This document shows, in pieces, positions 24,354 through 34,507 of a stretch of 64,000 nucleotides of DNA. Numbering within the stretch: position 1 is the first letter of the stretch; every line of letters starts with the position of its first letter. Source of the DNA: Populus alba (lineage: Eukaryota; Streptophyta; Magnoliopsida; Malpighiales; Salicaceae). The DNA lies in NCBI RefSeq assembly GCF_005239225.2, contig NC_133284.1:35106758-35170757 (forward strand), written 5' to 3'. A program made the translations under genes and the position numbers. The notes beneath the pieces were generated by a model. The model saw only the letters and a list, made by a program, of their open reading frames with translations. It ran no database searches and was not told the origin of the DNA.

Positions 24354-25724
24354 CTATTCTTTTTTATATTTTGGTTACCTAACATTAAGTTTTTCTGAAG
24401 GCACAAGACCAAATGGAAAATGAGCTTTCAAAATTCTTCACGAAGAGATTTAGTTTTGGTTTTGGTTGCCACGTAAAATCTGTTTTCACTCTTCTTTTTT
24501 CTTTTTTTTTAATCAAACAATAATGGAAGGTTCAATTAAGAGGCCGTTTGGGACTGCGGTCCAACCTGTTTTTTTGTAAAATTTCAATTTTTTTTTACTA
24601 AAATTAAGTGCGGTTTGTACTTTCTGGGTCGTTTTGATGTATTGATATAAAAAATGATTTTTAAAAAATAAAAAAACATTATTAACATGCTTTTCAGCAC
24701 GAAAAATTATTTGAAAAGCAATCACTACCACACTTTCAAACACCCTCTAAATGAATATAGGTATGCGTAGGTGTCATACATGCATGGGAGAGGCTCAAAC
24801 CATACATTTCGGAGAAAGATCGAGACCTACGAGTACGGGTAGAGGTACAAAATCATAGACAATTCCTTTTTTTGAAAAAAGAAAATGTAATCTTTTCACC
24901 AGAAATCGATCCACTCAGTAGATACGTTCGTATTGGGTAAATGAGTCAAAAAAAACTTTTAATTTTTTTAAAATATACTTTTAAAAAACAAAAACAAAGA
25001 ATATATCAAATCTATACTAACAACTATACAGATAAGGAGGCAATAAATAGTCGGATTGGATTGCTTTATATGCTTATTGTAAGTGTGTTTTGCATGCCCT
25101 CTCTCATGTCGGTAATAATACTCGGCCTTGGCCATGTCTCTTGTAAACCAACAAAAAAATGAATATCATGATAGAAATTATTAAAATTATGATTTGTGAT
25201 TGTTTGTTGTTCTAACCCACTGCTTGTGTTTTTCTTGTTGGTAAGAAATCCCCTATTTCCCACATAATCTTTCTTGTTTTTTATGAGATATAGCGTAATG
25301 ATAAAGAGTTTGAAATCTGTATAATAAATCTCGAGTTTCAGTCAGAACATGTATTTCTTATAAAATTCTGGAATAGCTAGAGTTTTACTTATTTATTTAG
25401 ACTCATAAAATATTTTTATTTATCTAGACTCATAAAATATTTTTTTTGGGATGGTGACGATTTCTCGAATCCAACAAAAACAAAAAAGAAAAAAAAAAAA
25501 AGGAAATCCCCTGATTTATTCTGTGTATATAAAATTACCAGCTCATTTTGTCTGCACGAGATAAGATCAGTGCGAGCATTGGACCCATTTAATTTAACGC
25601 CGACAGGTGGACCCACGTTTCAGTATTGGGGTGGACCCACCCATGTCATAACTACGAGCATGAAGACAGGCAGGCAAATAAGACAACAATGACATCACTT
25701 TCACCCAGCTAATGTCAAATGACA
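24354..25724. other. UGT upstream intergenic region
   Basis: No gene. About 24785-24935 is repeated, diverged, at 28995-29160, which marks the outer part of a duplicated UGT locus. Confidence 0.5.
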
Positions 25725-26010
25725 TTAATCAAGCATGGGCTAAAAACCAAGCAAGGTGACAAAGTTATCAATCACTTTTCTTTCCACGTAGAGATATGGC
25801 AGAGATGCGGATTTTAAATAAAAAACACGTGGATTTTACTGTACCACTATTTATTAAAATATTTTATTTAATTTTTGCTAGATTGAGCTTTGGATTTATG
25901 TGGCCTTGGTCTGGAAAAGGTGCGCACACTGCATGAGGTTTATCAGCCATCTCTCTCTCTCTCTCTCTCAACAGGTACGGTGAATGGTAGGAATGAAGAC
26001 TTTGCATGTG
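25725..26010 (-). pseudogene. UGT locus duplicate with the coding region deleted
   Basis: 25872-26010 matches 24160-24300 of the intact UGT. It contains the GA-repeat leader, the ATG (minus strand, 25950) and about 27 codons ([26 protein letters not shown]). The rest of the gene is gone. 25725-25815 instead matches the 3' flank of the intact gene (22183-22285), so a duplicate of the whole locus lost about 1.9 kb of CDS, leaving 5' and 3' flanks nearly joined. Confidence 0.88.
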
Positions 26011-26309
26011 CTCATGTCTGCGATATGAAGTTATTCTGAACAATTAAATATTAATATGTTATAACTAAATAAGAATATGTTATAGATAGATTATATAAAT
26101 GGCTTATTATATATATTTATAAATTGATAAGTTCAATATACGATATAGTTATGCTATATTAGAACAACATGAGGATTATAATTTTTAATCCAATTATTGA
26201 ATTGTATTCAGATTTTTACTTGTATTTTTTTTAAATAGCTACTGTATCGCTACTTGAACTATCATATTTTTAGATAAAAAAAATCTCATCAAGGTTCCTG
26301 GTTTTGATC

Positions 26310-26655
26310 ATTTTTGTAATTTTCCTTATTATTTTTTTATTTTATGCTTTTTTTGGATTTCATATTATTTATATATATATAATTTTGGATTTTTTTTTAC
26401 TAGTTGAGATAGAGTTTCTATCTAATTAAGATTTTGTAAATCTTCTAACAAAACAAACTTTATTATTATTATTTAGAAAAAATAAATCTTTGAATTTGAA
26501 ACTTTATTATAAATTTTGATTTTCTATCTAATTAAGATTTTGTAAATATTTGCAGCCTTTTTTGCCCATAAAAAATATATATTTTTTGTTTAATTAATTT
26601 TTGCATCACACTGTCAAAAAACAAAATGAGTACATATGTTGAGGTTAGTTTGTGA
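26310..26655. repeat. Tandem duplication unit, copy A (intact)
   Basis: Shares with copy B the phrases GATAGAGTTTCTATCTAATTA, AAACTTTATTATTATTATTT and GCATCACACTGTCA. Copy B (26960-27104 plus 28605-28765) is interrupted by the CACTA transposon, so copy A shows the empty target site. Confidence 0.8.
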
Positions 26656-26959
26656 GAGTGTTTGGCTCTGCGTTAGCTTCTGTGTTTTTTGTTAAACTTA
26701 ATAATATAATGTTTGGTTATTTGCAGCAGTTATGTTTTGGCCATGGGACCCACGAAAATTTGATGTTTCACTTGCGGTCTTGCACAAGCAATTTTTTCAT
26801 GCTTCTTGTTGTATTTTTTTAGAGTGAAGAGTGCACCTCCATTATTCATGTGAACAATGAGGTGTGGCTCTCCACTGTTCACTTATGAACAGTGGAGTGT
26901 TTCTGGTCAGACCAGGTTCGGTCCAAAGTAATGCATTGAATCGGGTCCAACCCAATAAA

Positions 26960-27104
26960 AAAAAAAATTATTATTTTTTTATTTTATGCTTTTTTTTGGA
27001 TTTCATATTATTTATATATATAATTTTGAATTTTTATTTTTGTTTACTATTTGAGATAGAGTTTCTATCTAATTAAGATTTTGTAAATCTTCTAACAAAA
27101 CAAA
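26960..27104. repeat. Tandem duplication unit, copy B, left part
   Basis: Matches the left part of copy A and stops at the CACTA terminus. It resumes at 28605 with AAACTTTATTATT. Confidence 0.8.
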
Positions 27105-28604
27105 CACTATAAGATTTAACAGTTTTACTGACGGAATTTTTCCGTCGGCGTAAGACACATATTCCATCGATAATTAATTTATAAATTCATCGGTAATTTT
27201 TTGTCCATCAATAAATTCATTGGTAATAAAAAAAATATTATTACCGACAAATTTACTGACGGAACAGACGCGTCGGTAATAATATTTTTTATTACCAACA
27301 GATTTACCGACGGAAATAATCCATCAGTATATCCGTTGATATATCCGTCGGTAATTATTTAGAAACATTTTAAAAAAATTCATTTTATAAAATTATAAAA
27401 TAACTAAATTAACATAAATGAAACCTATATAATATATACTCAAAATTGGAAAAAAGAATAAGAAAATCAACTCAAACAAATTTGCAACAAATAAATAAAT
27501 AAATTCAACTAAACAAATTCATATGAAAACAATGAAGTTGTAATTCCTAAAAATTTAAAAATCCTATAAATAAATTAACTAAAAATTGATCTCATATGAA
27601 AAAAAAACAAATCTTACAACAACATTTATACAATTATTAAGAACAAAAACAATTAAAAATAAAATAAAAAACAAATATAGTGAAAAAAAAATCATGAAAA
27701 AAGAAGAAAAAAAATCTTACCTTAATGTACTTGCAAGTGAAGCTAAGGAGAGAATTTTTTTTGTAACGTATATTAATTAAAAAAACTATGAGGATAAAAA
27801 AAAGAAAGAAGAAGAAGACATACCCGAGCATGGAGAAAAAGAGAAGGAGATGAGGAAAGAAAAGAAGAGAAAGAAATAGATATTGATGTTTTTTACATAT
27901 AGTGAAGAAGAAGAAGAAGAAGTAGAAAAAGAAGAAGAAATGAGTCTGTCTCTTGTGAAATGAGCGGATTCAAGTTTTTAATTGGGGTGTGTTAGCGACA
28001 GATTTAACGATGGATAATTGAATATTAATATTTTTTAATTATTCCGTCAGTAATTCCGTCGGTAATATTTAATTTAAATTTTCAATTTTGTAAAAATTTT
28101 TCAGAAATTGCCAAAAATTACCGATGATTTTTCAATCTGTCAATGATTCCGTCTGTAATATTTAAATGAAAATTTTAAATCAATTGAATTTTTTCAGAAA
28201 ACTGCCAAATAACACCAATGAATTTTCGATCCGTCGGTGATTTTGTCCGTAAAGAACAACAATTAACAGTGCAATTGGAAAGTGAATAGTTCTGAAGCTC
28301 TTTGAAAAATACCGACGGAAAATTCTACCAGTAATTCCCTTTGTAATTGACATGATGAACAATGTTCACAATTTACTAATAGATTTACTGATGGATTTAA
28401 CCAAAAGAATTTAGTCCGTCGATAATTCTGTCGGTAAAAATAACACGTCATCATTTTTTTTTGCTTTGTTTTAATTTTTTTTCCCACTATAATTCCCTCG
28501 GTATATACAGAGGGAATATTTCCGTCAGTAAAATGCCTCGGAAATTTACTGACGGAAATATTCCTTTTGTATTTTTATTTGTATTTATCAATTTTATGGT
28601 TGTG
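27105..28604. mobile_element. Non-autonomous CACTA (En/Spm) DNA transposon
   Basis: Exactly 1500 bp. It starts CACTATAAGATTTAACAG and ends with ...GGTTGTG (reverse complement CACAACC), near the family's CACTA...TAGTG ends. It is flanked by a 3 bp duplication AAA (27102-27104, 28605-28607), confirmed by the uninterrupted duplicate at 26310-26655 that carries a single AAA. Both ends carry many copies of a subterminal motif, ACTGACGGAAA / CCGTCGGTAA, in both orientations; such arrays are typical transposase-binding regions. No transposase coding sequence is present, so movement would need an autonomous partner. GAA-rich DNA lies in the middle (27.9 kb). Confidence 0.9.
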
Positions 28605-28765
28605 AAACTTTATTATTATTATTTAGAAAAAATAAATCTTTGAATTTAAAGCTAACATATCTGCGGCCTCTTTTGCCCATAAAAAATATGTATTCTTTGT
28701 TTAATTAATTTTTGCATCACACTGTCAGAAAACAAAATGAGTACATATGTTGAGGTTAGCTTATA
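28605..28765. repeat. Tandem duplication unit, copy B, right part
   Basis: Continues copy B after the CACTA element and matches 26455-26650, up to GAGTACATATGTTGAGGTTAG. Confidence 0.8.
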
Positions 28766-28939
28766 AGTTGTTAATATGCTATATGTTTATATTTATTTTC
28801 GTTTTAAATCTTTAGCCAATATTTTAGAAAATTTATTAAATTCTTACGAAGATTAATGTTGGTTGAGACACAAACTTATCAGAAGATATGTTTGTCATAA
28901 AAAAATGTAATCGCTTTTGAGCTGTCACGGAATATATGT

Positions 28940-29170
28940 AAAGGTTTAATTAAATGGATGTATTTCTGGTATGCGTCTGTTTCATGGATTGTTTTTCCAA
29001 TCCATCCAATGGAGAGGCTCAGACCAAATATTTAATGTGGAGAGAGGGACGTATCGGTACCGATAGAGGTAGAATCATTGACAATTCCTTGTGTCCAAAG
29101 GAGAATCTTTTCACCATAAATCGGTCCCCCCGGTAGATACACTTGTGTTATTGGATTAGGTATTGCTAGA
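28940..29170. repeat. Diverged copy of UGT upstream flank
   Basis: 28995-29160 aligns with 24785-24935 (GGAGAGGCTCARACC, AGAGGTA, TCATxGACAATTCCTT, AATCTTTTCACCA, GGTAGATAC). This gives the far edge of the duplicated UGT locus. Confidence 0.75.
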
Positions 29171-29857
29171 GTCGTGCTCACGCTTCGCTGGAGGGTCAAT
29201 TTTTTTTTGCTCTATAGTTAAATAAATACTCTATACTGTAAATATAGAGTATTTATATTGTAAATGATATTTAGTGCGATAAAGGCATTATCTTTGTTAT
29301 TTTTCTAGTTAAAAAGTATGTGCATTGTTTTTTCTGTTTTCAGTGTCAAAAGTTACTGAATTTAGTTTAAGAGCTAGTTTTCAGTTAGATCTAGATATTT
29401 TTAATTTTATTTTTTTGTTTTTTTGTTTTTTAGATTTTTTTATTTTTTAATATTTAATATTTTTCATATAATAAAGATAAAATAAATTAATAATTTAATT
29501 TATGTTATATAAAAATTAGATGATGATATTTTTTTTTATATTTGGAGTTGGGTTAATTGAATTTATTTTCTCCTAATAGAATTGGGTTAGAGTGGGCCTT
29601 CTTACCCTACAAAATTCAATAACATTGGGCCTGCTGCCAGTAACATCCAAATCATGACATTTCCATTAAATGCATTTATTTTCAAAAGTTATGGATTTTG
29701 TTTATACGGAAAAAGTTTAATTTGTTTTTGGGTATTTTTGCATAAGAATTAGGATTGGTTCCTTTTACTGTTATTTTTGCATGAACCTTATAGTGATCGA
29801 TCATCTTTTATTCGCTCAGGATAATGGATTGCACATGCCGAATAGGAGATGCAAATT

Positions 29858-30044
29858 TTTTTTTTTTTTAGTTTAACGTGGGTGTCCGGGTCAGCTTGCA
29901 CGCACCTCGACTAATCCCACGGGCCATGAAGTTAACGACCATATAAGCCTCCAGTGGCTATCATATGAGCAACTTCATGTCTCGAACCTGAAACCACAGA
30001 GAGAGCAAACCTCTTGGTCCCAAGCTCTTACCACTGGGCCACCA
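29858..30044 (-). mobile_element. tRNA-derived SINE
   Basis: On the minus strand it begins TGGTGGCCCAGTGGTAAGAGC (Pol III A box), has a B box GGTTCGAGAC about 45 nt further, and ends in a poly(A) tract (29858-29869 as T on the plus strand). A CAAATT target duplication flanks it (29852-29857, 30045-30050). The tandem paralogue at 31870-31885 has the same site without the SINE. Confidence 0.85.
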
Positions 30045-32352
30045 CAAATTGATAAAAAGCAAAGAGGTGGTGTTTCATTGCATTCATGCCATCATATGCT
30101 TGCAATTCTTCACTATTTTTTTTTATATTAAATTACCACCTTGGAATATTAAACAATTGTTATTTATATATTAACAACTATAGATTTTTTCATAAAAAAA
30201 TGAAAAGCCTATGTACATGGAATAATAGAAAAACAAGGTTAATTTTTTCCACATATTAATTATAAAAAAAACTATTGTTTTTTAGAGATGGCAATGTAAT
30301 GAATTGTATATCTTTTAATTTCATTTATTATGGAGATAGACTCATTGCACTATAGACCACACTATAAACATAGAGTGCTTGCACTGTGGACGATATTGTA
30401 ACTCTATGGAAACATTGTCTTTGTTGTTTTTTAGTCAAAACTTGATGTTGGAAGACATTAACTTTTCTGTTTTCTATGCCAAAAATTATTGGGTTTAGCT
30501 ACTACGCTATTGGGTCTGGTTGCAAAGCCAAACCCGAATCGCTTCCAATAGGTTCTAGGTTTAGCTCGCAGCTAGACCCAAGGCTATTGAGTTTGGCTTT
30601 CAGCCAAACCCAGATATGTCGAATTTTATTTTGTTTACCTTATTAGATTTTTTTTTGTTTTCTCTTATATAATTGTTTTTCATATGGTAAAGAAAAAATA
30701 AATTGATGATAATTTTTTTATGCTGTATAAAAGTTGGGTGATTATTACTGTATACATATAGTGTTTGTATTGTAAACGACATTGTAGTGCCATAGGGTGC
30801 TATCTTTGCTACCTTTATTTAAAAAATATTGTTGGGGGCATTGTCTTTCCTATTTTTAGTCATAAAATGTTGTTGAGTGAGCATTGTCTTTTATTTTTTT
30901 GTGTCTAAAGCTATTGGGTCTGGTTTGAAAGCCAATGTCAACATGACAGCCAGACCCAATTCGCTTCCAATAGGTGTTGGGTTTGGCTTGACAGCTAGAC
31001 CCAAGGCTATCGGGTTCAACCAAACACAAATATGTCCAATTTTTTTTTTTTTGCCTTGTTAGATTTTTTTCTTTCCTCCTATATAATTTTTTTTTCATAA
31101 GATAAAAAGAAAATAAATTGATGAGATTTTTTTATATTGTATAAAATTTGGGTGATGATTACTATGGACATATAGTGTTTGCACTGTTGACAACACTGTA
31201 ACGTCATTGTAGCATTGTAGTTGTTTTTTAGTTAAAGAGTGCTACTAGGGGCGTTGTCTTTTCTGTTTTCTGTTTCAAAAACTATTAGGTCTGGCTGCCA
31301 AACTAGACTTAGCCCTGTGAGGCCTGGCTTGGCAGCTAAACTCAAATCTCTTTCAACAGGTGTTGAGTTTCGCTTGGCAGCCAGACCCAACGCTATTGGG
31401 TCCGGCTTTCAGCTATACTGAGATATTTTTAGTTTTATTTTTTTTGTCTCTTTAGATTTTTTTTTCTATTATTAAATATTTTTTATACGGTAAAGAGGGA
31501 ATAAATTAATGAGATTCTTTTTTATATTGTAAAAAAGTTGAATGATTATAATTTTTTTTTTTATTTGAGGTTGAGTTGGTTGAATTTCTTTTCTCTTAAT
31601 AAAGTTGGATCCTGCTTCCTAGCAAGACCCAATAGCGGTAGATCTTGTTGCCTAGGCCCAATTCCCAACATTTCCATTAAATGTGTGTATTCACAAATAT
31701 TATTGAACTTGTTTATACGGTAGAAGTTTAAATTGTTTTCAGGCTTATTCATATAAGAATTAGGGTTGGGTACTTTTGCTGTTATTCTTAGGCCACTTTT
31801 GCATGGACCTTATAGTGATCGATCATCTTTTATTAGCGTAGGGCCATGGATCGCACATGCCACATAAGAGATGTAAATTGATAAAAACCAAGGAGGTGGT
31901 GTTTCATAGCATTCACACCATCATATGCTTGCAATTTGTCATCATTTTGTTTTATTAAATAATTGGCTTGGAATATTAAACAATCGGTATTTATTTATTA
32001 ACATATACATATTTTCTATAAAAATTGAAAAGACTATGTACATGAAATAAAAGTTAACTTAGGTTCATTTTTGCCGCACATTAATTAAAAAAAGGGAACT
32101 AATTTTTTAGGGATGGTAATATAAGGATTGTTTATCTTTATATCCTATTTATTGTGCATATAGATGCATTGCACTCTAAACCATAATATAAAAAAAAAGT
32201 GTTTGCACTTTGAACAACATTGTAGCATCATAGGGGCATTGTCTTTACTGTTTTTTAGTCATAAAATGTTGGGGGGTTTATGGGCATTGTCTTTTGTTTT
32301 TTGTGTCAAAAGCTTTTGGGTCTGGCTTAAAAGTCAAAGCCAACGTAATAGC

Positions 32353-34447
32353 TATCATAACCCAATTTTTGAACAAATAATAAAAATTAAATATAGTTGA
32401 CAATGAGGTTAAGATAATAAATTTAGAAGTTTTGGGATGTAATTTAAGAGTTAATTGATCAATTTTAAAAGAATTAAAAGTTAAAGATTTAATTAAGGAT
32501 AAAATTGGACAATCCACAAATTAAAGACTTTTTTGTAAATAGTGTTATAATTTAGAGATTTAATTGAAATTAATCCAAAATGGAAAAATTAAAAGAATTA
32601 ATTAAGGACCAAATTGAATAATCCAGGAATTAAGGGCTGTTTTGTAAACAATGTAGCAATTTAGGGATTTAATTGAAATTAATCCAAAGGGTCAAAATTA
32701 AAAGAAATTTTTAATTGCTTAGGGGTCCAATTGCCGAATTTCCAAAGTTCAGGGGTCAAATTGAAAATGTACATGGCTGCTTGAAACGTCGCCGTTGCTG
32801 GTGGATTCCATTGCTGTCGAAACGTCGCCATTGCTGGTGGAACAGCCATGTTTGTCTTCTCCATCCCGATTCAACAGGCTGAAGATCTGCAACGAAGTCG
32901 ATCCAATCGTGGACCACGTCTCTCGCCCACGATCTCGTCGGGGAAGATAACATTCATGCAAAGACAGGACTGGTTAAAGGAAGGGGCTTGGGAGTCTATA
33001 AAAAGGAGCAAAAAACCTAGAATGGAGGAGGCAGAAATCAACCCAGAAAAACAGAGTTAAGAACAAGAAAACAGAGCAAAAAAAAAAGAACCCAAAAACA
33101 TAGCAATTCACTGCACAGAAACAGAGTATAAAACCCAGAAAAAAAAATACAGAGAAGGAGAGAAAGGCAGAGGAGAGTCACAGATCAGCCCTGCCATTGT
33201 CTTCGTCCATGCAAAAAAACAAAGAAAACGCCACTGAACCAAAAATTATTGACAGCCAGCATCACCATTGTCTATTGGCCTTCAACTGGAAACGACAGAA
33301 CACAATCAAGAGAGAAACAAAAGTCCTTCATCTCAAGAATTGAGACATCAAAAACGGGATAGGGGGGATACCTGGGAAAAGAGTGGAAAGTAGCCAAATC
33401 AAAGTAGCCACACCAGCGTTGCAGCCTTCTTCAATCGCTAGAAACAGGTGCACTCGTTTCCATTTTTTTGCTCTTCGGTGTTCAAATAACATTTGAACAG
33501 TGCGAAGGTAATTTAATTACCGTCGCACTGTTGATGCATGCGTGAAATTGTTTCACGCGTGCATCCATTTTTTTAGCCGGGTCACTGGCTTTGGCCAGTG
33601 ACCCGGGCCGGGCTGGTTGGGTCCAGCCTAGCCCATGTGGGCTGAGCTGGGCCCAACCCAAAAATAAAAATAAAAAGATAAAAAAATATAAAATATATAT
33701 AATAAAAATTGTGTATGTAAAAAAAATATATAAAAATGAATTTATTGTTTTTTTATTTATTCATTGATACCAGAGTCAGAATAAAAATACCAATTCAAAT
33801 TTATTTCATTGTATTTTATTTGGTTATATAAAAAATATGCGTGCAAAAAAAAAAACTTAAGATAAAATAAAATAAATTTATTTAGTATATTCACTGATGC
33901 CAAAGTCAGGAATAAAAAAAATACTAATGTAAATTTATTTTCTTTTGTTTTTATTTAGCTACATAAAAAATAAAAATAATGCGTATGCGTAAAAAATAAA
34001 TTGATTTTTATTTGTTTATTCACTAACGCCAGAGTCAGGAATATAAAAAATGATGACTTAAATTTATTTATTTTGATACCTACGTAATATTTATCCGCGC
34101 CAAAGTTGGAAATATCTGTAGTTGAATATTCACTAGCGCCAGAGTCAGGAATATTACATGCAAACAGTCATAGTATAAACCAACAAAAATGTTAGCAATT
34201 AATGATAAAGATTAGCAATGCAGCCTGCCTTAGGCATGACGTTTAAAGGGTGATGATATCTTTCCTTTTACGTAACTAGTCTCGGACCATAGAATCTATG
34301 TTGACCAGTTAGGGTTCTTAGTAACTGTAATACTAGGTGGCGACTCCTTAAACAAATATCATTCTCCATTAAAGAACAAGATGCCAGAAATCTGTTCTTT
34401 CCAAAAATTTAAAAATTTTTAAGGCCGCCGCGATATCGGGTGTGACA
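32353..34447 (+). mobile_element. Solo LTR (gypsy-type family A, copy 2)
   Basis: About 2.1 kb from TATCATAACCC (from TGTCATAACCC) to CGGGTGTGACA. An LTR-type promoter TATA box (CTATAAAAAGG) is near 32996-33005, followed by an A-rich leader. The GC-rich block CCGGGTCACTGG to GGGCTGAGCTGGGCC (about 33575-33655) matches copy 1. Five copies of TTCACTRRYGCCAGAGTCAGGAAT lie at about 33763, 33890, 34017, 34090 and 34125. It interrupts a repeat unit of the 29.2-34.5 kb array, which resumes at GACCCAATTTGC. The target duplication is worn (ATAGC / ATAAG). No internal domain. Confidence 0.82.
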
Positions 34448-34507
34448 ATAAGTAGACCCAATTTGCTTTCAATAGGTATTGGGTTTGGCTTGACAGTAAA
34501 AGTAGTG

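Noticed and set aside
27105..28604. Short interspersed CCGTCGGTAA repeats considered as a CRISPR-like array
   Set aside because: Both orientations, irregular spacing, plant genome and CACTA ends with target duplication explain them as transposon subterminal repeats.
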